A DNA stretch of 64,000 nucleotides from an uncultured bacterium (GCA_903928345.1 CAIYQO010000146.1:44738-108737); one strand, 5' to 3'; shown: positions 18,719-26,868, numbered from the stretch's first letter. Numbers and translations are program-made. The notes: generated by a model from the letters alone, not told the origin.

Positions 18719-19244
18719 AGCATGCCCTCACCCTCCGCTTCGCCCCGGCGCAGCCCCTCCGCCCAGTGCTCCAGCGCCGTCGCCCCCGCCGGGCCGTTCA
18801 ACGCGGCGGCCAGGCCGGCGTAGGCGCATAGCGCGCCGTCGGCCAGGGTCTCCCGGCGGCGGCGCGCCGCGGCGTCGAGCAGGCCGGGCAGCAGCGGCGC
18901 GGGCAGCGCCTCGATCACCGCCGGGGTCCAGCCGTACTCCGCCGCCAGCCGGTCGATCAAGGCTGCTGAAAAGGGCGGCAGTGCGCCTCCCCCACCGCGC
19001 GCAGCAGCACCGGCAGCTCCGGCAGCGGCAACGCATCCACCTCCGCCGCCGTCAGCCCCGTCATGCGGCACAGGCAGGGCGCCAGCGCGGTGATCTGCGC
19101 GGGCAGGCGCGTGGGCAGTTCCTGCTCCGGGCACCCGGTCAGCGCCGTCAGCGCCGCCTCCCACGCGCCGCCCAACTCGCGTAGTTCCCCCACCGTCAGC
19201 GGGCGCACCGTCACCGGGCGCCCGGCCAGCGTAATCTCCGTCAT
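18712..19244 (-). CDS. Tail assembly chaperone GT-like fusion via -1 frameshift
   Basis: Slippery C CCT TTT (aaaaggg at 18969..18975 on plus) in register; -1 frame continues SAALIDRLAAEYGWTPAVIEALP...GMLL to 18712. Confidence 0.65.
18957..19244 (-). CDS. Tail assembly chaperone G-like (zero frame product)
   Basis: MTEITLAGRPVTVRPLTVGELRELGGAW... tail chaperone-like; ends at TGA 18957. Confidence 0.65.
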   Translation of the reverse strand: MTEITLAGRPVTVRPLTVGELRELGGAWEAALTALTGCPEQELPTRLPAQITALAPCLCRMTGLTAAEVDALPLPELPVLLRAVGEAHCRPFQQP

Positions 19245-19246
19245 CG

Positions 19247-20020
19247 TCAGGCCTCCGTTTCCGCAATGCGCAGCACGCGTTGTCCCGCGGGCAGCGCCAG
19301 GTCGGGGAGCAGCCGGAAGGTGAGCGCCAACTGCTGCGGTTTGTCGCGGGCGATGAGCAACGGCGCGCGCTCCTCGATGACCGCCCGGTAGGCGTAAAAG
19401 TCGCGCGCGGCGCCGCCCGGCCCGGGTCCCTGCACCAGGAGGCTGTGTTCGTCCGCCACCGCCGCGCCGCCCAGTCCGGTGACGCGCACGCCGTCCGCCG
19501 TGGTGATGGTGCTGCCGGCAAAGGCCAGCCGCAGGTTGTCCAGGCTCACCTCGCCAAGGGAGAGGAAGAGCCGCCAGCGCTCGCCGTGTTTGAAGAGCTT
19601 CACGGCGCTCATCTCCTGCTCCACCTCCGCCTCTGTCAGCGTCACGTCGTGGGTGAGGTGTATCGGCTGATCGGTGTAGCCGACGGGACGCCCGTCAATG
19701 TAGACCGCCCGCGCGCTGCCTTGCACCAGGTTGGTGACGGACGTGGTCGCCGCGGCGAGGAGGATGTATGCGCCGCGCGGCAGCAGCGCCCAGGTGGCGC
19801 CGTTGTCCGCGCTCACCTGCACGTCCACCGGGCCGGCCTGCACGCCCGCAGGCACGGTGACCTGCAGCGTGGAGGCGGAGACGGTGGTCACCGTCGCCGG
19901 GAACGCCCCGACCGTCACCTGGTTGTGCGACGGGTCGGTGATGTTGAAGTCGGTGCCGGTCAAGGTCAGCACGTCGCCTGCCAGGCCGGCGATAGGGGTC
20001 ACATGCGTGATCGTCATCAT
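19247..20020 (-). CDS. Phage tail tube-like protein with N-terminal IPT/TIG domain
   Basis: ITHVTPIAGLAGDVLTLTGTDFN (IPT/TIG start) followed by tail-protein-like region; position just upstream of G/GT. Confidence 0.55.
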   Translation of the reverse strand: MMTITHVTPIAGLAGDVLTLTGTDFNITDPSHNQVTVGAFPATVTTVSASTLQVTVPAGVQAGPVDVQVSADNGATWALLPRGAYILLAAATTSVTNLVQGSARAVYIDGRPVGYTDQPIHLTHDVTLTEAEVEQEMSAVKLFKHGERWRLFLSLGEVSLDNLRLAFAGSTITTADGVRVTGLGGAAVADEHSLLVQGPGPGGAARDFYAYRAVIEERAPLLIARDKPQQLALTFRLLPDLALPAGQRVLRIAETEA

Positions 20021-20037
20021 TCGCTCCTCCGTTCTAT

Positions 20038-20430
20038 TCAGGCGCGCCGCACGCTCAGCGTGAAGGCGCATTCGGCCAGGGCGCCGGGTCCGGCTTGTTC
20101 GGGGCGCGACGCGCCCACCAGCGCGGGCACCTGCCGCCCCAGCGCGAGGTAGCACCACCAGCCGTCACCGAGTGGGAAGTTCTCCCGGCGATGCAGCAGC
20201 GCGTAGAGCGACTCGGCACGCTCCAGCGCCTCCTGGGCGGTGTCCGCGCGCATTTGGCAGCGCACTTCCGGGTGCTCCACCGGGCGGTAGACGTCCGGCG
20301 CGTACCCGCCCTCCAGATACACCGTCGTCAGCGCCACCGGGCGCGACGGGCGTTCGTGCAGGAACAAATCGGCGCCCAGCGTGCCGACTTCCTGCTCCTG
20401 CAGCCATTCTCCGATTGCCGTCAACAACAT
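20038..20430 (-). CDS. Phage tail terminator/minor capsid-like protein
   Basis: MLLTAIGEWLQEQEVGTLGADLFL... typical of minor capsid/tail completion families; position. Confidence 0.6.
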   Translation of the reverse strand: MLLTAIGEWLQEQEVGTLGADLFLHERPSRPVALTTVYLEGGYAPDVYRPVEHPEVRCQMRADTAQEALERAESLYALLHRRENFPLGDGWWCYLALGRQVPALVGASRPEQAGPGALAECAFTLSVRRA

Positions 20431-20443
20431 GGCCCTCTCCTTA

Positions 20444-20476
20444 CCACCGTGGCACGGGCGTCTCGCCCGTGGGTCC
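20444..20476. repeat. Short palindromic repeat (caccgtggcacgggcgtctcgcccgtg)
   Basis: Shares caccgtggca and acgggcg.../...cgcccgt with 45861..45918. Confidence 0.5.
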
Positions 20477-20479
20477 GAC

Positions 20480-20791
20480 TTACTGCACTAGGGCGCGCAA
20501 GCCGACGGAGACCCCCACCACGTCGCTGATGTACTCCACCGCGCGCACGTCCAGGTAATCGCCGTCATACAGAAACCGGTCGCCCGGCGCCACCGGTTCG
20601 TCCGGCGCCAGCCACACTTCGCCCGGCGTCTGCCGCTCGTCGCCCCCGCGCTGTTGGGCGGAGACGCGCTGCAGGCGCACCCGGCAGGCCACCTCGTGTC
20701 CAGCGTCCAGCACCGGTTGCCCGAAGGCGTCGATGCCGGTGCGCTGGAAGAGGGTGGCCGATTCGGTGAGATACGCGCACAGATCCGTCAT
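20480..20791 (-). CDS. Phage head closure/head-tail adaptor-like protein
   Basis: MTDLCAYLTESATLFQRTGIDAFGQPV...GDRFLYDGDYLDVRAVEYISD. Confidence 0.6.
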   Translation of the reverse strand: MTDLCAYLTESATLFQRTGIDAFGQPVLDAGHEVACRVRLQRVSAQQRGGDERQTPGEVWLAPDEPVAPGDRFLYDGDYLDVRAVEYISDVVGVSVGLRALVQ

Positions 20792-21303
20792 TGCACGCCT
20801 CCTTCGCTACCGAGCAGGTGCTCGTCGGGCACCGCGTCGCTCACCAGGCACCCGCCCAGCGTCACCCAGCCGGCGAGCAGCGCGCGCGCCTCGGCGGAGA
20901 GCAGCGTCCCCACGTCGCCCGGCGCATACGTCTCGCGCGCGTCGCTCACCTGTGCCGCCGTCACCCCCGCCGTCTGCAACTGGCGACGCCGCACGAGCGC
21001 GGGGGTCAGCCACGCCAGCGCTTCCTCGCACTGCGCATCACAGACGGGTTGCGGCACGCTGCCGTCCGTCGCCCACGCCACGCCCGTGCGCGGCCAGCTC
21101 AGCGTCTGCATGGCGTTCTGCCGCAACCCCGGCCAGCGCAGGCGCTCCAGTGCCCGCGTCGCCATGCGCAGCGCACTCTCGCGCGTGGCGGCGTCCGCCG
21201 TCGTCCACGGCTCCGTCCCCAGGCGCGCGGCAAAGTACCCCTCCGCGTCCGCCAGGGTGACGTAACTGTTGGCGGTCGCCCCGCCCGCTGTCGCATCGAT
21301 CAT
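20788..21303 (-). CDS. Head-tail connector-like protein (DnaT-like/gp6 type)
   Basis: MIDATAGGATANSYVTLADAEGYFAARLGTEPW...ESALRMATRALERLRWPGLR. Confidence 0.7.
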   Translation of the reverse strand: MIDATAGGATANSYVTLADAEGYFAARLGTEPWTTADAATRESALRMATRALERLRWPGLRQNAMQTLSWPRTGVAWATDGSVPQPVCDAQCEEALAWLTPALVRRRQLQTAGVTAAQVSDARETYAPGDVGTLLSAEARALLAGWVTLGGCLVSDAVPDEHLLGSEGGVQ

Positions 21304-21327
21304 CTCGCGCCTCCTTCTCACACCAAA

Positions 21328-21373
21328 ACGCGCCAGGCGGGTCGATGCCCGTGCATCGGCCCGCCTGGCGCGT
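21328..21373 (-). promoter_or_regulatory. Leader attenuator/terminator hairpin of the tail operon
   Basis: 14-bp perfect stem acgcgccaggcggg/cccgcctggcgcgt, then TTTT on the minus-strand transcript, between promoter and first ORF. Confidence 0.6.
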
Positions 21374-21411
21374 CATACGCCTCAGCGTTCCCGGAGTCTG
21401 AAGTTGGCGCT

Positions 21412-21440
21412 ACTATAGCATACAAATGTTTGCATGTCAA
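21412..21440 (-). promoter_or_regulatory. Sigma70-like promoter of the tail operon
   Basis: TTGACA-17 nt-TATAGT on the minus strand; imperfect palindrome ATGCAAA-CA-TTTGTAT in the spacer. Confidence 0.7.
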
Positions 21441-21510
21441 GGGGCAAACATGGCGCTGTGGATGGCAAACGGCGGGGGCGTCGCAGGGGAGAAACCGACG
21501 GCACGGCACC

Positions 21511-21547
21511 AAAAAACGCCGTCCCGATCAGGTGATCGGGGCGGCGT
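21511..21547 (-). terminator. Rho-independent terminator of the 21571..22203 regulator gene
   Basis: cgccgccccgatcacctgatcgggacggcg then T6 on the minus strand. Confidence 0.75.
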
Positions 21548-21570
21548 GAGGTGTGACGGCGCGCGGCGGG

Positions 21571-22203
21571 TTAGGCCACGGCGTATTCGTCCTCGACCTG
21601 GGTGGCGGCTTCTTCCACCGCTTTCCACTCTTCGGCGGTGAACTGCAGGCCCAGTTTATTGCGCTCGGCGGTCAGCCCGTTGCCGACGCGGTAAATCGCG
21701 GCCAGCAGCGAGGGCGCTTCGCGGGCCAGGGTGTCCTGGTCCAGCGGCAGCCCCTGGCGCGCCAGCTCTTCCAACTCTTCACGCACGCGGGAGATGCTCC
21801 AGCGGCGGTAGCGCATAATCCCCTCCGGGTCGAACCCGGCGGCGAGCAGCGCGTCGTTCCAGGACGGGAACCGGCCCGCGTGCAGCGTGGCGGCTGCCAG
21901 CGACGGATCCAATTCCTCGGAGACGCTGCGCCAACTCAGGTCGGCGCCTTTGGCGTGCCACTCGTGAATGCGCGCGATAACCTTCTCCCGCGTCCATTTG
22001 CGGTAGCGGCGAATGGTGTCGTAATCGAACCCGGCCGCTTCCACCGCGGCCCCCCAACTGCCAAACGTCCGCTCCGCGGCGCGCAGCAGTGATGGGACCC
22101 GATCCTCGGTGCGTGAATAACTCAAATCGTGCCCGGCCGCCGCTTCCGCGCGAACGGCGGCAGCGATCGCGTCGCGCGTCCATATGCGTTCTGTAGTCCT
22201 CAT
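21571..22203 (-). CDS. Standalone HNH-associated-repeat (HNH_repeat-like) DNA-binding protein
   Basis: Three repeats of about 57 aa: WTRDAIAAAV...PSLLRAAERTFGSWGAAVEAAGFD / WTREKVIARI...FPSWNDALLAAGFD / WSISRVREEL....; no HNH catalytic motif seen. Confidence 0.6.
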   Translation of the reverse strand: MRTTERIWTRDAIAAAVRAEAAAGHDLSYSRTEDRVPSLLRAAERTFGSWGAAVEAAGFDYDTIRRYRKWTREKVIARIHEWHAKGADLSWRSVSEELDPSLAAATLHAGRFPSWNDALLAAGFDPEGIMRYRRWSISRVREELEELARQGLPLDQDTLAREAPSLLAAIYRVGNGLTAERNKLGLQFTAEEWKAVEEAATQVEDEYAVA

Positions 22204-22618
22204 GCGAGACAAAACGAACCTCCTCATGCCCTGTACAGGCGTGTATTCTCTGACGATAAATGTACAGAGGGCTGGGAATGCCTGGTCGGCCATTCCGACG
22301 TCGTCTTCTATATCCGACGCTATTATACCCGAAAAGTTCCGGCAATTGGAACGGAAAATCGGCGATTTGAGCCGCTATTGAGAAAAGATTCACTGTTTTT
22401 GATCTTCCCTTAATCTGTTAGTCCGCCGAGGAGAACGGCAAACGGGATACGTTTGCCAGGGCTGCTACAACGGTGTAATTCCGATTTTCCCGTGCACGGC
22501 ATCACAACGTGTTCCTTGGGGCGTGTTGCCATTATAACGATAGTGTACCCTATTCTGCCGGGGTTTTACACAAAAACGTCCCGCGATTTCGCACCGGTGA
22601 TGGTGAAGTGATGCGATT

Positions 22619-22660
22619 ACCCCCCTCCTGCGGGGGGTGAAGGGCTGGGTAGAGGGGGGG
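22619..22660 (+). promoter_or_regulatory. G-quadruplex motif overlapping a GC hairpin
   Basis: CCCCCCtcctgcGGGGGG hairpin; GGGGGGtgaaGGGctGGGtagaGGGGGGG fits the G3+N1-7 rule. Confidence 0.5.
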
Positions 22661-22760
22661 TATCTTTGTCGGTTGCAGGTGTTTACTTCATCGGTAAATG
22701 GTTATATAATAGATGCGGCGGGACCGGGTCCCGCAGATCTTCCCTGGAACGAGGTGAGCA

Positions 22761-22985
22761 ATGCCGATCTATGAGTTCGATTGCGCGGCGTGCCGTGCGA
22801 CCTTTGAGGAATTGGTGCCGTCGGAACGCGCGGCCGCCGACGTAGCCTGCCCAAAGTGCGGCGCGCAGCACCCCACGAAGCGCATGTCCACCTTTGCGGG
22901 TCGCATGGGGCAGAGCGCGCCCGCGGCGGCCGGCGGATGCCCCAGTGGCGGGTGCTGCCTCGATGGCGCCTGTGGCCTGGCGTAA
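22761..22985 (+). CDS. FmdB-family zinc ribbon protein
   Basis: MPIYEFDCAACRATFEELVPSERAAADVACPKCGAQHPTKRMSTFAGR. Confidence 0.85.
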   Translation: MPIYEFDCAACRATFEELVPSERAAADVACPKCGAQHPTKRMSTFAGRMGQSAPAAAGGCPSGGCCLDGACGLA

Positions 22986-23000
22986 GGAAAGGAGCCCCCG

Positions 23001-23192
23001 ATGGCCGAACACGTGCGCGTGCTCACCGACCGCTGCCCGCAGAACCACCCCTGCCCGGCGCTCGCCGTCTGCCCCGTCGGCGCGCTGACGCAACAGGGGA
23101 TGGCCGCCCCCACCGTCGACCTGGACCAGTGTACCGGGTGCGGCAAGTGTGTGCGCTATTGCCCGATGGGCGCTTTTGAAGTGGCAGGATAA
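23001..23192 (+). CDS. 4Fe-4S ferredoxin-type protein
   Basis: CTGCGKCVRYCPMGAF plus N-terminal CPQNHPCPALAVCPVGAL. Confidence 0.85.
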   Translation: MAEHVRVLTDRCPQNHPCPALAVCPVGALTQQGMAAPTVDLDQCTGCGKCVRYCPMGAFEVAG

Positions 23193-23199
23193 GCCATCC

Positions 23200-23234
23200 A
23201 CGCGTACCGCTGGCATCGCGCCGGCGGTACGCGT
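23200..23234. terminator. Hairpin between convergent ferredoxin and DsrE genes
   Basis: acgcgtaccgc/gcggtacgcgt 11-bp perfect stem. Confidence 0.6.
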
Positions 23235-23238
23235 ACAT

Positions 23239-23715
23239 TCAAATAAACAGGTTCACGTTGGCGTCGTCCGCGCTGCCCAGGTACGTCGCGACGCCGCCGA
23301 TCTCCACGCCGTCGATCAGCTCCTCGGGTTTGATGCCCATCACGTCCATCGACATCGAGCAGGCGATGAACTTCACGCCCATCTCCATGGCGTCGTGCAG
23401 CAGGGCTTCCGGAGTGGCGACGTTTTTCGTTTTCATCACGTACTTCATCATCGCCGTGCCCATGCCGCCCATGTGCAGCTTCGACAAGGTGGCCCGGCGC
23501 GCGCCGAGCGGCATCATCCAGCCGAACATCGCCTCCAGGAAGTTCTTCTTTACCGACACCGGCTCCGGTCGGCGCAGCAGGTTCAGGCCCCAGAAGGTGA
23601 AGAAGAGCGTCACCTCGTTGCCCATGGCCGCGGCCCCGCTGGCGATAATCATCGCCGCCATCGCCTTATCCAGGTCGCCACTGAAGACGACGATCGTTTT
23701 TTTGTCCTCGGACAT
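23239..23715 (-). CDS. DsrE2-like DsrE/DsrF family sulfur carrier protein
   Basis: KKTIVVFSGDLDKAMAAMIIASGAAAMGNEVTLFFTFWGLNLLR ... FIACSMSMDVMGI. Confidence 0.85.
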   Translation of the reverse strand: MSEDKKTIVVFSGDLDKAMAAMIIASGAAAMGNEVTLFFTFWGLNLLRRPEPVSVKKNFLEAMFGWMMPLGARRATLSKLHMGGMGTAMMKYVMKTKNVATPEALLHDAMEMGVKFIACSMSMDVMGIKPEELIDGVEIGGVATYLGSADDANVNLFI

Positions 23716-23724
23716 CGTTTCCCC

Positions 23725-23952
23725 CTAACCCTTGCGCACGACGGCGGTGATGACGCCGGCGTCTTCCGTCAGCGACACCAGCGTGTTCTTCGTTTTGCGG
23801 CACCAGACTTCGATATCTTTCTTGAAGCCCATGTCGGTGACGCTGATCGCCGCCGTGTCACCCGGCGCTGCCGCCTTCATCTGCTTGAACAGCTCCATGA
23901 TCGGCCCCGGGCACTGCATCCCACGGCAATTGAGCGTGTAGTCGGTCATCAT
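23725..23952 (-). CDS. TusA-family sulfurtransferase
   Basis: DYTLNCRGMQCPGPIMELFKQMKAAAPGDTAAISVTD. Confidence 0.9.
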   Translation of the reverse strand: MMTDYTLNCRGMQCPGPIMELFKQMKAAAPGDTAAISVTDMGFKKDIEVWCRKTKNTLVSLTEDAGVITAVVRKG

Positions 23953-24066
23953 TACCTCCTTCGGAAGTGGTTCAACGTTCAACATTCAAGGTTCGATATG
24001 CAACGGTCGAAGTCCCAGGCAACGATCTTATCCACTTTGAACGTTGAACGTTGAACGTTGAACGCG

Positions 24067-25713
24067 TTATTCAGTCGCGAACGGCCAGGCGGTCATGCCG
24101 CCGTCGAGGATGCGCACGTCGGTGAAGCCGGCGCGTTGCAGTTGCAGCGCGGCGCTGTACGCGCGACGGCCCACCTTGCACACCACCACCGTGGGGCGGG
24201 CGGGATCGAGTTCCCCCCGGCGCTCGGTGAGTTCCGCCAGCGGAATATTGCACGCGCCGGGAATGGCGGCGATGAGGTATTCCGGCTCGGTGCGCACGTC
24301 GAGGAGTTGCAACGCGGGGTCGTCGAGCGCCAGCTCGCACGGCGACACGCCCCGCACCTTGCCGGCGAGTTTGTTGAGCAGCACGTTGGCCGCCACGATG
24401 CTCGACGACAGGGCGGACGCGAAGGGCGGCGTGTAGGCCAGGTCCATGCCGGAGAGCGCGTCCACGGTAATCCCCATGGCGATGCCCAGCGCCAGCGTGT
24501 CGATCGGTTTGTCCACCACGCCCTCCCCCACCACCTGCGCACCGAGCAGGCGGTGCGTCGATTTCTCGGCGATGAGCTTGGTGATGATGGTGCGGTTGCC
24601 CGGGAAATAGTGCGCGCGGTCCGGCGTGGGCACCAGCACCGTCTCCACGTCGTAGCCGGCGGCGCGCGCCTCCTCGGTGCTCAGCCCGGTGCGCGCGGCG
24701 TTGAGCGTGAAGACGCGTACGATGGTCGTGCCCTGCACGCCGGCGAAAGCTTCCGTCGGCGCGAAGAGATTGGCCACCACCAGCCGCCCGGTCTTGTTGG
24801 CGGTGGAGCCCATCGGCGAGTAGGTGTCCGCGCCGGTGATGCGGTTGCGCACCGAAGCGCAGTCGCCCACGGCAAAGATGTCCGCCACGCTGGTGCGCAG
24901 GTATTCGTCCACCAGAATCAGCCCGCGCACATCGACGCGCACCCCCGCCGCCGCCGCGACTTCGGTGTGCGGACGGATGCCGGCGGAGAGGATCACCAGG
25001 TCGGCGGGCAGCGTGCGCGCGTCGGTCACCACGCCGGACGCTTCCCCGTGGGCGTTGCCCAGGATGCGCGTCACCCCCTCGCCGGTATAAATCTGCACGC
25101 CGTGCTCGATCAGGTGATTCTTCGTCAGCGCGGCGATCTCCGGGTCGAAGCCGGGCAGGATGGCGGACTTCAGCTCGACGATGCTCACCGTCAGGCCGTG
25201 ACGCGCCAGGTTTTCCGCCATCTCCAACCCGATGAAGCCGCCACCGATCACCACCGCGGTATGCAGCTTGCCGGTGTCGAGCAACGCGCGGATCTTTTTC
25301 GCGTCCGTCAGGCCGCGCACCGTGGAGACGCGCTTGAGGTTGATGCCCTCGATCTTCGGCAGGATGGGTACCGCGCCGGTGGCGATAATCAGCTTATCGT
25401 AGGGGAAGCCGTCCTCGGCGCCCGTCATCAGGTCGCGCACCTGCACGGTGTGCGCCGCGGGATCGATCTGCGTCGCCTGGTGGCGCGTGAGCACGGTGAT
25501 GCCGTTCTCCTGCTTGAATTCGTCCGGCGTGCGCACGATCAGCTCCTTGGCCTCGCTGATCTCGCCACCCACGAAGTAGGGCAAACCGCACCCGGCGTAG
25601 GCCACGTATTCGTCCTGCGTAACGATCGTCACCTCCGCGTCGGGATACTCCCGCCGCGCCCGCGCCGCCGCCTTCGTGCCCGCCGCCACTCCGCCCAGAA
25701 TCAACAACCGCAT
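24067..25713 (-). CDS. CoA-disulfide reductase-type flavoprotein with C-terminal rhodanese domain
   Basis: MRLLILGGVAAGTKAAARARR, AYAGCGLPYFVGG, C-terminal LLDVRTEPEYLIAAIPGACNIPL...VVVCKVGRRAYSAA. Confidence 0.92.
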   Translation of the reverse strand: MRLLILGGVAAGTKAAARARREYPDAEVTIVTQDEYVAYAGCGLPYFVGGEISEAKELIVRTPDEFKQENGITVLTRHQATQIDPAAHTVQVRDLMTGAEDGFPYDKLIIATGAVPILPKIEGINLKRVSTVRGLTDAKKIRALLDTGKLHTAVVIGGGFIGLEMAENLARHGLTVSIVELKSAILPGFDPEIAALTKNHLIEHGVQIYTGEGVTRILGNAHGEASGVVTDARTLPADLVILSAGIRPHTEVAAAAGVRVDVRGLILVDEYLRTSVADIFAVGDCASVRNRITGADTYSPMGSTANKTGRLVVANLFAPTEAFAGVQGTTIVRVFTLNAARTGLSTEEARAAGYDVETVLVPTPDRAHYFPGNRTIITKLIAEKSTHRLLGAQVVGEGVVDKPIDTLALGIAMGITVDALSGMDLAYTPPFASALSSSIVAANVLLNKLAGKVRGVSPCELALDDPALQLLDVRTEPEYLIAAIPGACNIPLAELTERRGELDPARPTVVVCKVGRRAYSAALQLQRAGFTDVRILDGGMTAWPFATE

Positions 25714-26016
25714 CCGTCCGTCCTCCTTGTGAACTGCTTCACAGATAGTACTACATCACTATATAGCTTGTCAAGCATATAACGTGACATTGTTATTTCC
25801 TTCACAAGCGGGTGTTAAACGCGATGGTCTGAACCGGGAATGGGGGGATTAAGGGATTTGCTTGCTGGGGCAACGGACGGACCATCCCCAATATCCTTTT
25901 CATCCCCCCAAATCCCGGGTCAGCCAACCCACGTCAGCTAAGTAATCCGCAATCTGCAATCCGCAATCCGTAATTGACAACAGGAGTTCCACCGCCGGTC
26001 GCCAAGAACGGAAGGC

Positions 26017-26781
26017 ATGACATTGCTGACCGATACCCATTGCCACCTGAACAGCCCGCACTTTGCCGGGCGCGTGGGGGACGTGGTGGCGCGCGCGATG
26101 GCGGCGGGGGTGGGCACGCTGATCGTGCCGGCGTGGGACCGGGCGAGCGCGGAGGCGGCGCTGGCACTGGCGGAGGCGTACCCGGCCATCCGCGCCGCGG
26201 TGGGGCTGCACCCGTGGTTTGTGACATCGGAGACGGACACCGCGTGGGTGGCGCCGCTGCTGACACACCCGCGCGTGGTGGCGGTGGGGGAGATCGGCCT
26301 GGATGGCGCAATAGCGGGGGAGGACCCGGCGCGGCAGGAGCGTGTCTTCCGCGCGCAGCTCGCGCTGGCCCGCGCCCACGACCTGCCCGTGCTGCTGCAT
26401 TGCCAGCGACGCTGGGATCGGCTGCCCGCCATCCTGCGCGACTATCCGGGGCTGCGCGGGGTGCTGCACGCCTTCTCCGGCAGCGCGGAGGTGTTGCGCG
26501 ACTGCCTGCGCCTGGGACTCTACGTCGCTTTTGCCGGCGGGGTGACGCGGCCCAACAGCCGCCATGCCCGTGCCGCTGCTGCCGCCGCGCCCGCCGACCG
26601 CGTGCTGCTGGAGACGGACGCCCACTACATGGCACTGGAAGGTGTGCCCGCGGAGGCCGCGGAACCCGCGCACCTGCCGCGAATCCTTGCCGTCGTGGCC
26701 AGCCTGCGCGGCGATGATCCCGCCGCGCTGGCCGCGCAGACCGACGCTAACGCGCGCGCGCTGGGGTTGCTGCGGGGGTGA
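26017..26781 (+). CDS. TatD-family metal-dependent hydrolase
   Basis: LTDTHCHLNSPHF, AVGEIGLD, LLHCQR, LLETDAHY. Confidence 0.9.
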   Translation: MTLLTDTHCHLNSPHFAGRVGDVVARAMAAGVGTLIVPAWDRASAEAALALAEAYPAIRAAVGLHPWFVTSETDTAWVAPLLTHPRVVAVGEIGLDGAIAGEDPARQERVFRAQLALARAHDLPVLLHCQRRWDRLPAILRDYPGLRGVLHAFSGSAEVLRDCLRLGLYVAFAGGVTRPNSRHARAAAAAAPADRVLLETDAHYMALEGVPAEAAEPAHLPRILAVVASLRGDDPAALAAQTDANARALGLLRG

Positions 26782-26868
26782 CGGATCGTTAAACTTTCTT
26801 AACCGAGAGAGGGAACCACCCCGGCAACGCGAATCGTGTGACATCCCCAACGCATTCGGAGGAGCCAG

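Noticed and set aside
24040-24063. gttgaac heptamer tandem repeat as CRISPR or regulatory array
   Set aside because: Short 7-bp tandem repeat with a nearby inverted partial copy; no spacers, typical simple intergenic repeat.
24058-25782. 574-aa plus-strand ORF
   Set aside because: Antisense to the CoA-disulfide reductase gene.
25944-25980. aatccgc heptamer repeats (also at 37768)
   Set aside because: Simple intergenic heptamer tracts; too short to support a function.
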